Assembly (NCBI RefSeq): GCF_030149515.1
Contig: NZ_JASBRI010000022.1
Coordinates: 124,001-188,000, forward strand
Direction: 5' to 3'
Source: Maricaulis sp.
GTDB taxonomy: Bacteria; Pseudomonadota; Alphaproteobacteria; Caulobacterales; Maricaulaceae
DNA: 64,000 bases
Below are positions 42,735-51,192 of the stretch, one piece after another (position 1 is the first letter of the stretch; each line of letters begins with the position of its first letter). A model generated the notes under the pieces. The model worked only from the letters and a program-made list of their open reading frames with translations. It made no database searches and was not told where the DNA came from. The position numbers were made by a program, and so were the translations under genes.

Positions 42735-42745
<11 letters not shown>
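42609..42745. repeat. 17-bp direct repeat duplicating the tRNA-Ala 3' end
   Basis: The 17 bases AGGGAATGGTGGAGCCG occur at 42609-42625 and again at 42729-42745, 120 bases apart. The second copy covers the CCA end of tRNA-Ala (minus strand) plus six downstream bases; the first copy continues into a degenerate T-arm-like sequence. Between them lie perfect hairpins, e.g. CGAACCC-3-GGGTTCG (42639-42655), GGGCGG-5-CCGCCC (42674-42690) and GTCCGC-3-GCGGAC (42701-42715). Confidence 0.75.
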
Positions 42746-42810
<65 letters not shown>

Positions 42811-42933
42811 GTCACCTTGAGGACGCGTGAGGTACGAGCCTCTCGCTGCGCTGTCAAGCATGCGCTTCTGGACGATGCATGCCGGTGCGGGCTAGAAGCG
42901 GGAAACGCCAAAGTCAGCCGAGGAAACGTGTCC

Positions 42934-43233
42934 ATGTCCCCCATCGACGGCCTGATCATCTACATCGTCCATCCGCTGTTGAACCTGCTCTGGATCATTG
43001 TGCTGGTCAGCGTAATCCTGAGCTGGCTGATCAGCTTCAACGTCGTGAACATGCACAACCAGTTTGTGGCCATGGTCTGGCGTGTGACGAATGCTGTCAC
43101 GGAACCGCTCCTTTCGCCGATCCGCCGCATCCTGCCTCCACTGGGCGGACTGGATTTCTCTCCGATCGTGCTGCTCCTGCTGATCGGTTTTGTGCAGGGG
43201 TATGTGCTGCAGGAATTGATGCGCCTGCTCTAG
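42934..43233 (+). CDS. YggT family membrane protein
   Basis: A 99-residue protein with two hydrophobic segments ([26 protein letters not shown] and [21 protein letters not shown]) and the linking [17 protein letters not shown] motif of the YggT/CcsB family. Its function is unproven; homologues are linked to osmotic tolerance and chloroplast haem maturation. The start at 42934 follows GAGGAAACG. It is directly followed by a DUF167 gene, a common yggT-yggU pairing. Confidence 0.9.
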   Translation: MSPIDGLIIYIVHPLLNLLWIIVLVSVILSWLISFNVVNMHNQFVAMVWRVTNAVTEPLLSPIRRILPPLGGLDFSPIVLLLLIGFVQGYVLQELMRLL

Positions 43234-43234
43234 C

Positions 43235-43558
43235 ATGACGACCGTGCGGCCTGCCGGCGGAACACTGATCCTTCAGGTCCGCCTCACCCCCAATGCCGCG
43301 AAAGATGCCGTGGATGGCTGGCGGCGGACGGCCGGCGGCGAAACCCGTCTGGCGGCGCGCGTTCGCGCCGTGCCGGAAAAGGGCAGGGCGAATACGGCGC
43401 TGATTGCGCTGATGGCAGAACAGCTGGGTATTCCCAAACGCGACATCGATGTGATACGCGGCGCAACATCCCGCCTGAAAACCCTGCGCATCGCGGCCGA
43501 GGGCCCCGTCCTGGCGCGTGTATCGGCCCAGTTGGAGACATATCCGGATGAGCGCTGA
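43235..43558 (+). CDS. DUF167 (YggU) family protein
   Basis: A 107-residue protein. The conserved segments LRVRLTPNA-like (LQVRLTPNAAKDAVDGW) and VRAVPEKGRANTALI-x-LMAEQLGIPK match DUF167, which has a known fold but no known activity. It starts one base after yggT ends and overlaps folD by 11 bases, so yggT-yggU-folD form one operon. Confidence 0.9.
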   Translation: MTTVRPAGGTLILQVRLTPNAAKDAVDGWRRTAGGETRLAARVRAVPEKGRANTALIALMAEQLGIPKRDIDVIRGATSRLKTLRIAAEGPVLARVSAQLETYPDER

Positions 43559-44444
43559 ACTGATCGACGGCAAGGCGGTCTCCGCCGAAATCGACGCCCG
43601 CGCGGGCCAAGTCGCGGCCGAGCTGGCCAAGTCCATCGGCCGGCCGCCCTGCCTGGCCGTGGTTCTGATCGGCGACGATCCGGCCAGCGATGTCTATGTC
43701 CGCAACAAGGCGCGCCGCACCGAGGCGGCCGGCATGCGCTCGATCGAGATCCGCAAGCCGGCGGAGACGAGCGAGGCCGAGGTCATCGAGATCGTCAATG
43801 GTCTCAATGCCGACGAGGGCGTCGACGGGATCCTGGTCCAGATGCCCCTGCCCGGGCATATAGACACCAATCGCGTGATCGGCGCCATCGACCCGGACAA
43901 GGATGTGGACGGGTTGACTGAAGCCAGTGCGGGCCGCCTTGTCCTGGGCAAGCCCGGCCTGCGGCCCTGCACTCCGGCAGGCTGCGTGCTGCTGGCCGAA
44001 CGGGCAATGGGCGATATCTCCGGCAAGTCCGTCGTAGTGATCGGCCGGTCGATCCTGGTCGGCAAGCCGGCCGCGCTGTTGTTCCTGGAGAGGAATGCCA
44101 CGGTGACGATCGCCCATTCGCGCACACAGGATCTGCCGGGCCTGGTGCGCACGGCCGATATCGTGGTGCCGGCCGTGGGACGGCCGGAAATGGTGCGCGG
44201 CGACTGGGTCAAGCCGGGGGCGTGTGTGCTCGATGTCGGCATCAACCGCATCGATGCGCCCGAACGCGGCCCGGGCAAGACACGGCTGGTGGGCGATGCC
44301 GCCTTCGACGAGATCGTCGGCCATGCCGGCTGGATCACGCCCGTGCCGGGCGGGATCGGGCCGATGACCATTGCCATGCTGCTGCGAAACACCGTATTGG
44401 CAGCAGGCCTGCGTTATGAGGCGTCCATTCCGGCCGGATTTTGA
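43548..44444 (+). CDS. folD: Bifunctional methylenetetrahydrofolate dehydrogenase/cyclohydrolase
   Basis: A 298-residue FolD. The active-site Lys region is VYVRNKARRTEAAGM, followed by GILVQMPLP, DVDGLTEASAGRL, RPCTPAGC and the NADP-binding GRSILVGKPAALL. It interconverts 5,10-methylene- and 10-formyl-tetrahydrofolate in the cytoplasm. The start at 43548 overlaps the DUF167 gene. Length and motifs are normal. Confidence 0.97.
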   Translation: MSAELIDGKAVSAEIDARAGQVAAELAKSIGRPPCLAVVLIGDDPASDVYVRNKARRTEAAGMRSIEIRKPAETSEAEVIEIVNGLNADEGVDGILVQMPLPGHIDTNRVIGAIDPDKDVDGLTEASAGRLVLGKPGLRPCTPAGCVLLAERAMGDISGKSVVVIGRSILVGKPAALLFLERNATVTIAHSRTQDLPGLVRTADIVVPAVGRPEMVRGDWVKPGACVLDVGINRIDAPERGPGKTRLVGDAAFDEIVGHAGWITPVPGGIGPMTIAMLLRNTVLAAGLRYEASIPAGF

Positions 44445-44515
44445 TCGAACTTTCAGGCCGAAGTAAACGGTTCGGTAAGGCAACTGGCCTAACCTGCCAG
44501 ACTTGGGAGGGATCC

Positions 44516-44932
44516 ATGTCCGATCAGGCGCTCAAAGTGCTGCATGTGGAAGACGACTTCGCTGATGCGATGCTGGTTCAGCACGCCGTCTGCGAAGCCG
44601 GCGATCTGGACATCGTGTTCGAAGTCGCGCGGACGCTGAAAGGCGCCAAGCGTTGCCTCCAGCGTCAGCAGTACGACTTGATCCTGCTGGACCTGCGACT
44701 GCCTGACTCCATTCATCCCCAGGACACGCTGGAGACCACGCGTGCGCACTCCGGCGACACGCCGATCCTGATCCTCTCCGGTTCGATGGCGGTGGATGCC
44801 TCGAATCTGCCCGACGACGTGTCCCGCCTTGACAAGAATGAAAGCTTCCGCGCCCAGTGCGGCGACATGCCGGTCCACCTGGCTCACCTGATCCGCGAAG
44901 CGGCCGAGAACGCCGACGTTCAGACGATCTGA
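44516..44932 (+). CDS. Single-domain response regulator
   Basis: A 138-residue receiver domain with no output domain. The acidic pocket is VEDD (E12-D14), the phosphoacceptor D59 lies in LILLDLRLPDS, Ser88 takes the Thr/Ser position and Lys107 is in LDKNE. All catalytic residues are present. It probably relays phosphate or regulates by protein contact, as in chemotaxis or general stress pathways. GGGAGG precedes the ATG. No kinase is adjacent. Confidence 0.9.
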   Translation: MSDQALKVLHVEDDFADAMLVQHAVCEAGDLDIVFEVARTLKGAKRCLQRQQYDLILLDLRLPDSIHPQDTLETTRAHSGDTPILILSGSMAVDASNLPDDVSRLDKNESFRAQCGDMPVHLAHLIREAAENADVQTI

Positions 44933-45021
44933 CACCTGCGCCATCCGCCGGTTTCGAATTCCGCTTGCCTGACGATCCGTCACGGCTAGTCTTGCCGCGC
45001 ATCCAGAGCGGAGGACGGGGC

Positions 45022-45813
45022 ATGAGCCAGGCGGACGTGATCGATTACAAGATCGGCGGCGAAGATATCCAGTATGTCGAAATCGAGTTGGATCCCGGCG
45101 AAAGCGTGGTCTCCGAGGCCGGTGCGATGATGTACAAGTCGCCCAGCATCGCCATGGAGGCGGTGTTCGGCGACGGTTCGCAGAAGCAGTCCGGCGTCTG
45201 GGGCGCCCTGGCGGGCGCGGGCAAGCGCCTCCTGACCGGCGAAAGCCTGTTCATGACCGTCTTCACTCACAATGGCCGGGGCAAGGCCCATGCGGCCTTT
45301 GCCGCGCCCTTCCCGGGCACGATCGTTCCGGTTCACCTGCCCGATATGGGCGGCGAGCTTATCTGCCAGAAGGACAGTTTCCTGGCCGCCGCCAAGGGTG
45401 TCTCGATCGGCATAGCCCTGCAGAAGCGCATCATGACAGGCCTGTTCGGAGGCGAAGGCTTCATCATGCAGCGCCTGGAGGGCACGGGCTGGTGCTTCAT
45501 CCATGCCGGCGGCACGCTGATCGAGCGCGAGCTGGAAGAAGGCGAGGAAATCCACGTCGATACCGGCTGTGTCGTCGCCTATACACCCAGTGTCGAATTC
45601 GAGATCGAGCGGGCCGGCAATATCAAGTCGATGATCTTCGGCGGTGAAGGCGTCTTTTTCGCCCACCTGCGCGGCCCCGGGAAAGTGTGGATCCAGTCCA
45701 TGCCCTTCTCGCGCCTGGCCGGCCGCATCCTGGCCAATGTGCCTGTCACCGGCTCGGGTCAGGGCGAGGGATCGGTTCTGGGCCCGCTGGGCAGCATTAT
45801 CCGGGGCAATTGA
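45022..45813 (+). CDS. AIM24 / TIGR00266 family protein
   Basis: A 263-residue all-beta protein. The sequence reads VEIELDPGESVVSEAGAMMYKS at the start and MQRLEGTGWCFIHAGGTLIERELEEGEEIHVDTGCVVAY in the middle, both signatures of the AIM24/DUF124 family. The C-terminal VFFAHLRGPGKVWIQSMPFSRLAGRI is also typical. Mitochondrial Aim24 organises inner-membrane structure; bacterial function is unknown. The ATG at 45022 follows GGAGGACGGGG. Confidence 0.9.
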   Translation: MSQADVIDYKIGGEDIQYVEIELDPGESVVSEAGAMMYKSPSIAMEAVFGDGSQKQSGVWGALAGAGKRLLTGESLFMTVFTHNGRGKAHAAFAAPFPGTIVPVHLPDMGGELICQKDSFLAAAKGVSIGIALQKRIMTGLFGGEGFIMQRLEGTGWCFIHAGGTLIERELEEGEEIHVDTGCVVAYTPSVEFEIERAGNIKSMIFGGEGVFFAHLRGPGKVWIQSMPFSRLAGRILANVPVTGSGQGEGSVLGPLGSIIRGN

Positions 45814-45854
45814 CCGGCTCACCCTGCCCCATGCATGTTTTATGCAGTTGACAG

Positions 45855-45876
45855 TCATTCGCATTTGCGGGAATGA
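45855..45876. promoter_or_regulatory. Fur-like inverted repeat upstream of bfd
   Basis: TCATTC-N10-GAATGA, six-base perfect arms in AT-richer sequence, 34 bases before the ferredoxin start. The centre (GCATTTGCGG) contains ATTTGC-type elements seen in alphaproteobacterial Fur/Mur boxes. Iron control of bfd-bfr would fit the genes, but the site is a motif guess. Confidence 0.35.
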
Positions 45877-45909
45877 TCCTCCTGTCACACGAGGAAATCA
45901 CGTCCGCCC

Positions 45910-46107
45910 ATGTTCGTCTGCATCTGCAATGCCCTGCGCGAAAAAGATCTTCAGACCGCCGCTGCCGATCCGGAGGTCAAGGGCGCGCCCTGCGTGTTCA
46001 AGCGCTGCGATGCCAAGCCGCGCTGCGGGCGGTGCCTGCCCGACGTGGCCGACATGATCGCCGCCAGCCGGCTGGGACCGGACCCGATCTCTGCGGCCGC
46101 GGAATAG
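45910..46107 (+). CDS. bfd: Bacterioferritin-associated ferredoxin
   Basis: A 65-residue [2Fe-2S] protein. The cluster Cys are C4, C6 (MFVCICNAL) and C39, C42 (CGRC). Extra cysteines at 28 and 33 lie in a slightly longer loop than in E. coli Bfd. It reduces bacterioferritin's iron core to release iron. It is followed 98 bases downstream by the bacterioferritin gene, the classic bfd-bfr pair. Confidence 0.93.
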   Translation: MFVCICNALREKDLQTAAADPEVKGAPCVFKRCDAKPRCGRCLPDVADMIAASRLGPDPISAAAE

Positions 46108-46205
46108 CCGCGAAAGACTCCCATTTTCACTTGCAAAGATAGCGGTTGGCGCCGCCGCCCTTTTGCGTAGAGTGACGCCGTCACGCTGCGAACGGGAGAG
46201 GTGCC

Positions 46206-46682
46206 ATGAAGGGCGACGCCAAGGTCATCGAATATCTCAACCAGGCTCTTAAGCTCGAGCTCGCTGCGGTGAACCAGTATTTCCTGCATGCGCGCATGTT
46301 CAAGGATTGGGGTTTCGGCAAGATCGCCAAGGTCGAGTACGATGAATCGATCGACGAGATGAAGCATGCCGACGCGCTGATCGAGCGCGTCCTTTTCCTG
46401 GAGGGCCTGCCCAACGTTCAGGATCTCGCCAAGATCTATATCGGCGAGACGCTCAAGGAATGCCTGGAGTGCGATCTGAAGCTCGAGAAGCGCGCCCACC
46501 CCTTCTACGTCGAGGCCATCGCCTATTGTGAAGAGGTGCAGGACTACGTCTCCCGCAAACTCCTCACCGACATCCTCGACAGCGAGGAAGAGCATATCGA
46601 CTTCCTGGAGACCCAGCTCGAGCTGATCGGCAAGATCGGCGAAGAGCGTTACATGCAGTCGCAGATGGTGACGGAAGAATAG
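46206..46682 (+). CDS. bfr: Bacterioferritin
   Basis: A 158-residue ferritin-like four-helix protein that stores iron. The opening MKGDAKVIEYLNQALKLELAAVNQYFLH and the di-iron/haem segment ESIDEMKHADALIERVLFLEGLPN are almost identical to standard Bfr. The haem-axial Met (in DEMKHAD) is present, and E-x2-H ligands EEEHIDF occur near the C-terminus. GGGAGAGG precedes the ATG. It is paired with bfd upstream. Confidence 0.98.
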   Translation: MKGDAKVIEYLNQALKLELAAVNQYFLHARMFKDWGFGKIAKVEYDESIDEMKHADALIERVLFLEGLPNVQDLAKIYIGETLKECLECDLKLEKRAHPFYVEAIAYCEEVQDYVSRKLLTDILDSEEEHIDFLETQLELIGKIGEERYMQSQMVTEE

Positions 46683-46857
46683 TTCGCAGCCCCATCGGAG
46701 GCATGAGCCCGGACCTGTTCCGCAGGAGTTGCCGGTAGATCGGAGAGATGGTGCGCCTCGCGGGATCGGGTTCGAACGCCGCAGCCTTGTGCGCGTTTCA
46801 TGTGACCATCGACACCGAGATCGGCTCGGGTCGGGCGGAGCCGGACCAGGGAAAGAA

Positions 46858-46933
<76 letters not shown>

Positions 46934-47043
46934 TTGCCATGAACCTCGCGCCTGCTTGGGCGAGAGGCGGCGGAACCTAACCGCGAAACGCCCCACGGGC
47001 AAGTCCTGCATCTGCGCGAAAATCACTTCGTTTCCGGCCGTGC

Positions 47044-47664
47044 TCATCGCGCCCCCACCCGCGCAATGACCGGCCTGGCGAGAGCATCGAAATCCGCAGG
47101 TCCGACATTCTCGACCACCAGGTCCGCCCGCTCCCTCTGCGGCTCGACGTGGGCAACGTGCATGGGCTCGACCAGCGTTTCGAACTGGTGGCGGACGAAG
47201 TCCGGTGTGCGGCCGCGTTCGGCTACATCGCGAGCCAGACGGCGGCGGAAGCGGGTATCGCGATCGGCGTCGACGAAAACGGTGAGGTCGAGCGTGCCGG
47301 CGATAGCGCGGCTGGCAAGCAGATGCAGACCCTCCACCACGATCACCGGCGCCGGCATCCGGCGCACCGTCTCGGCCAGCCGGCAGTGGGTCGTGAAGTC
47401 GTAACGCGGCGCGTCCACGGGCTGGCCGCCCTTCAGGCAGCGAAGATGGGCATCAAGAAGGTCGTGATCCTTCGACGCCGGCTCGTCGAAATTGAACACG
47501 TTCGGGTCGAACCCGTCCATATTGCCCGCATCGACGTAGTAATCGTCCTCGGGCAGGACATAGCTGCCCTGTCCGGCAAAATGCCGGACCACGGCGTGCG
47601 CGAGACAGGTCTTGCCGGAGGCCGAGCCGCCGACAATGCCGATCAGGAAGACTTCCCGCTTCAT
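47044..47664 (-). CDS. Uridine kinase-like P-loop kinase
   Basis: A 206-residue P-loop NTPase. The Walker A is GGSASGKT near the N-terminus (IGIVGGSASGKTC). DDYYVDAGN and FNFDEPAS-KDHDLL (the uridine kinase nucleoside-binding region) and VIVVEGLHLL match the uridine/phosphoribulokinase group. It probably phosphorylates uridine or cytidine; phosphoribulokinase is excluded by the missing partner sites. Its ATG overlaps the stop of hemY by four bases, which makes it part of the haem operon, an unusual location. Confidence 0.85.
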   Translation of the reverse strand: MKREVFLIGIVGGSASGKTCLAHAVVRHFAGQGSYVLPEDDYYVDAGNMDGFDPNVFNFDEPASKDHDLLDAHLRCLKGGQPVDAPRYDFTTHCRLAETVRRMPAPVIVVEGLHLLASRAIAGTLDLTVFVDADRDTRFRRRLARDVAERGRTPDFVRHQFETLVEPMHVAHVEPQRERADLVVENVGPADFDALARPVIARVGAR

Positions 47665-49142
47665 GCCGCGCGGCCGCCTTCTCCACCATCATCCTCGTCC
47701 TCGCCGTCCACCCCCGGATCGTCGGGCATGCGCGGCGTTGCACCGGCATAGCTGGCCGCGGCGCGGGAGGTTGCGGCACGTTTGGGGCGCGGGGATTCCA
47801 GAAGGGCCGTTTCCGGCACGGCTTCGGCGATACGCTCGAAACGCTCATAGCGCGGATGGGTGAGACGGCTTTCGTCGCCGAAGACATAGACCATGCGCTT
47901 CCAGTCGTCGGCGGTATAGGCAAACAACCGGCCATCCGGATCGATATCGGTCCAGTCGGCCTCCGCAGCGGCGTGGGCGGCGCGGGTCATCCAGCGCCGG
48001 GCCTGCTCGTCCTTGCCCTCCAGGCGTGCAACACGCGCCGCCAGGGCGCACAGGCGCGCAGACGGGTCCTCCGCAGCCTCCAGAATCGGGCCCAGCAGCT
48101 CGCGCGCCAGCGGCGCGTCACCATCCTCCAGCGCGGCCTGGATACGAATGAGCCGGCTTTCACGGTGATCCGGATTGAGCGCGGCGAGCGCATTGAGACG
48201 CTCCAGCCGCTTGGCCTTGGTATCGGACTTGCGCAGCTCGCGATAGGCCTGAGCAAGGGCTGGATGCGGCGTCGCAGCCCAGGCCGATTCGAGAACCTCC
48301 GAGGCGCGCTTGTGGCGCCGGGCGTCCGCCAGCAGGCGCGCGGCCAAGGCCGCCGCCGGGGCGAAACCCGGCGCGGCGCGGTGGGCCGACAGGGCCAGTT
48401 CGCGTGCACGTTCCGCATCCGAGTTTTCGCAATCGAGCGCAGCCGCAGTCAGCAGGACGGCGCGGCGGCGGCGCGCGATATCCGGTGCCACATGCTTGCG
48501 TTTCTCCCCCTCGCCCAACGTCGCAGCAGCCGCTTCCCAGCGTCCCTGGGCGACCTGGGCATCGAACAGCGCATCGAAGGCCCAGCGCGCGCCACGTGCT
48601 TGCTGGAACGCATCTGAGGCATGCTCCGCTGTCGCGTTGTGATCGCCGCGGTCGTGCGCCAGCTGGGCGAGCCCGCGGCGGGCGACGAGCCGGGTACGAT
48701 TGTCGTCCAGCAGCGCCTCGTAGTGCGCTTCCGCGCCGTCCCAATTGCCGGCCGCCTCTGCGGCACGCGCAGCAAGCAGCCGCGACAGGGCGGGCCGTTC
48801 CAGCAGCGCATCGGCGCGGGCGGCCTGGCGGACGGCCGCCTCGCCATCGCCGGCGGCAGAGGCGATCAGCGCCCGTTCGAGCGCGTCATAGCCCTGCTCG
48901 CGTCGGCGGCGGGTTAGAAAGGCCTTCACCTTGTCCGGTGAGGTCCACAGCATGTAGACACCCCACCACACCACCAGGACCAGAAAGGCGAACAGGATGG
49001 TGCCGCCGGCGGCCACCACGAAGGGCATCTCCATGCGGGTGCCCAGGAATTCGAACGTCGCGCGCCCCGGATTGAGTGCCAGGAAGGCTCCCAGGGCCGC
49101 GGTGAGGACGGCAAAGGCGACAGCGAGGATCAGACGGATCAT
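47661..49142 (-). CDS. hemY: HemY-type membrane protein
   Basis: A 493-residue protein. Two N-terminal transmembrane helices (LILAVAFAVLTAALGAFLAL and TILFAFLVLVVWWGVYMLW) are followed by a TPR-type helical array (GYDALERALIASAAGDGEAA, WDGAEAHYEALLDD) to the C-terminus, where a Pro/Asp/Glu-rich tail is disordered. HemY proteins are of unknown function but are linked to porphyrin metabolism genes. It overlaps the upstream mitofilin-like gene by four bases. Confidence 0.9.
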   Translation of the reverse strand: MIRLILAVAFAVLTAALGAFLALNPGRATFEFLGTRMEMPFVVAAGGTILFAFLVLVVWWGVYMLWTSPDKVKAFLTRRRREQGYDALERALIASAAGDGEAAVRQAARADALLERPALSRLLAARAAEAAGNWDGAEAHYEALLDDNRTRLVARRGLAQLAHDRGDHNATAEHASDAFQQARGARWAFDALFDAQVAQGRWEAAAATLGEGEKRKHVAPDIARRRRAVLLTAAALDCENSDAERARELALSAHRAAPGFAPAAALAARLLADARRHKRASEVLESAWAATPHPALAQAYRELRKSDTKAKRLERLNALAALNPDHRESRLIRIQAALEDGDAPLARELLGPILEAAEDPSARLCALAARVARLEGKDEQARRWMTRAAHAAAEADWTDIDPDGRLFAYTADDWKRMVYVFGDESRLTHPRYERFERIAEAVPETALLESPRPKRAATSRAAASYAGATPRMPDDPGVDGEDEDDGGEGGRAA

Positions 49143-50422
49143 GACGGATCGGCTCCCAGCGCGGCCGCATCGTCGGCAAGAGCATTGCGAAGGCGGGTCA
49201 GGCGGGTATTGAGGTCCTGACGGGCGCGGGCCTGGATCAGCCAGTCGCGTGCGGCCTCCAGAGCCTCCCCTTCCAGCCGTTCGGTCAGCGCAACAGCACC
49301 GGCCAGATCGTCCTCGGACAGCCGGTCTTCGGCGAGCGCGGTAATGGCCAGCGGGCCGGTATCGCTGTCGCCGCCCTCGGTCTGGCGCACCTCGATCAGG
49401 CCGAACAGCATCCGCCCCGGTCCGGCGGCATCGCGAATGGCGCGGCCCGGATAGCTCGCTTCCAGCTGGTCCAGCGTGGGCACACCGGCCCTGGCGACAC
49501 CCGCCACAGCCTCAAGATCGTCATTGTTGCGCCACAGGCGGGCCAGCGCTGCGCGTTCGGCCTCGAAACCCTCGCCGGTCATCGCCACCTCGCGCAGCGC
49601 CGTCAGCGCCAGGGCCCGCGCCGCGAGCTGGCGCGAGACCTGGGCATTGTCAGGCCGGGCCGAAGCTGTCTCGGCCGCACTGTCGGCCCTGGAACGCGCC
49701 GTCTCCGCCAGACGGCGGGTCTCCTCCAGCGCCGATTGCAGACGCGCCACACCCGCTTCCAGCTCGTCGATGCGCGGGGCCGGGTCCTCGAAATCGGCAG
49801 CGGCGCCCCCCGCGTCCTCCAGCTCGGCAAGCCGCCGGGTGATGTTCTGCAGGATTTGCGGATCGATGGCCGCCTGCCCCCCGGCCTGCGCCGCGTCGAG
49901 CGCCTGTGTGGCCAGCGCCTCGACGTCCGAGACCGCCGTTTCCAGCGCCGCGATACGGGCTTCGAACGCCGTCAGACCGGCCGGCTCGCCGCCCCCTGCA
50001 GGCGGTGCCGCTTCCAGAGCTGAAATCCGGTTTTCAAGACCCGACAGGTCGGTAAGGCCGGACGGCGCCTCTTCCAGGGCCTCGATCCGCGCATCCAGCC
50101 GGTCCAGCGCGGTCCGGGCGGTGTCGTCCACCGCCTCCGGCCCGGCGCGTTCCAGGGGCGCCAGGCGCGTCTGGAGAGCGCTGATCGATTCAGCAAGGGC
50201 GCTGTCATCGCCGGTTTCCGGATTGTCCGGCGGGGCCAGATAGCGCACCCCCGTATAGCCCAGGCCGCCGCCGGCGGCCGAGGCAAGCAGGAAAGCCAGG
50301 ATCAGCGAAATCCAGCCGGGACCACGAGACTTCTGGGATGATTGGCCGGAGCCTGGATCGTCCGCCGGCTCGAACTCGGCATCGACAGGTTCGGGGTCGA
50401 GAGTGTCGTTCGGGTCAGCCAT
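49139..50422 (-). CDS. Mitofilin/Mic60-like inner-membrane protein
   Basis: A 427-residue protein. A charged cytoplasmic N-terminus (DPNDTLDPEPVDAEFEP) and one transmembrane helix (GWISLILAFLLASAAGGGLG) precede a long coiled-coil region (residues about 80-270), then a helical C-terminal mitofilin-like domain (RQLAARALALTALREVAMTGEGFEAE). It matches the alphaproteobacterial Mic60 homologues, encoded in hem operons, that bend membranes. Here it lies between hemD and hemY, the expected position. The Ala/Glu-rich composition reflects the coiled coil. Confidence 0.85.
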   Translation of the reverse strand: MADPNDTLDPEPVDAEFEPADDPGSGQSSQKSRGPGWISLILAFLLASAAGGGLGYTGVRYLAPPDNPETGDDSALAESISALQTRLAPLERAGPEAVDDTARTALDRLDARIEALEEAPSGLTDLSGLENRISALEAAPPAGGGEPAGLTAFEARIAALETAVSDVEALATQALDAAQAGGQAAIDPQILQNITRRLAELEDAGGAAADFEDPAPRIDELEAGVARLQSALEETRRLAETARSRADSAAETASARPDNAQVSRQLAARALALTALREVAMTGEGFEAERAALARLWRNNDDLEAVAGVARAGVPTLDQLEASYPGRAIRDAAGPGRMLFGLIEVRQTEGGDSDTGPLAITALAEDRLSEDDLAGAVALTERLEGEALEAARDWLIQARARQDLNTRLTRLRNALADDAAALGADPS

Positions 50423-50454
50423 GTCGGCCCTGATTCGCGCATGTTTCGCCCAGC

Positions 50455-51192
50455 TTAGGACGCGTTGGACGCCCGCGCCAGTTCTGAACTTGTATCCAGC
50501 AGCGCGAGCAACGCACCCTCATTGGGTTCGGGCGCGGCAATCAGCGCGCCGAAGCCGGCACCTTCGAGCGGAGCCAGCGCCTTGTCCGACATTCCGTATA
50601 CCGAGACCGAGCCCAGCCAGTGATGCAGGCCGAATTTGCGCAGCAGCTCGAGAAAAGTCTTGGCCCCCCGGGCCGAATGCACAAGCACGGAAACCGGCGC
50701 ACCGGAGACGATGGCGGCGATGGCCTCCTCGCCCAGCGTATCGACGGGCACAGCCCCGTAGCCGATCGCATCGCGCACCTTATAACCGTCCGGACGCAAC
50801 ACGCCGGCCAGGTCGCCGGACACGTGAATGCCGCGAATATGCAGAAGTTCGCCCTTCTCGGGCCTGGCCTTGCGCTTGATCAGCCGGACCAGCGCCTCGG
50901 CGTCGCCCTGGGCCGAATGGACCTTCTTGAAGCCGATATCGGCCGCGGTATCGGCCGTGTTGTCACCGACGGCGAAAACGGTCAGGTCACGCTCGGGGCG
51001 GCGCGGTCCCCAGGCGCGCGCACCATTGGCGCTGGTGAAGATCAGGGCCTGCACATCGGTCAGGTCGACATCGATCCGGGCACGGAAATTGATGTCCAGA
51101 ACGGGCGAAACGATGGGATCGATCCCCATCCGGCGCAATCCGGCCGCCGTCCGTTCGGCGCCGGGCCAGCCTCGTGTGACGAGTACGGTCAT
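50455..51192 (-). CDS. hemD: Uroporphyrinogen-III synthase
   Basis: A 245-residue enzyme converting hydroxymethylbilane to uroporphyrinogen III in haem synthesis. The family is weakly conserved; TRGWPGAERTAAGLRRMG near the start, FTSANGARAW and the C-terminal GMSDKALAPLEGAGFGALIAAPEP are recognisable. It overlaps hemC by four bases (ATGA), confirming its place in the tetrapyrrole operon, and is followed 32 bases later by the mitofilin-like gene. Confidence 0.9.
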   Translation of the reverse strand: MTVLVTRGWPGAERTAAGLRRMGIDPIVSPVLDINFRARIDVDLTDVQALIFTSANGARAWGPRRPERDLTVFAVGDNTADTAADIGFKKVHSAQGDAEALVRLIKRKARPEKGELLHIRGIHVSGDLAGVLRPDGYKVRDAIGYGAVPVDTLGEEAIAAIVSGAPVSVLVHSARGAKTFLELLRKFGLHHWLGSVSVYGMSDKALAPLEGAGFGALIAAPEPNEGALLALLDTSSELARASNAS

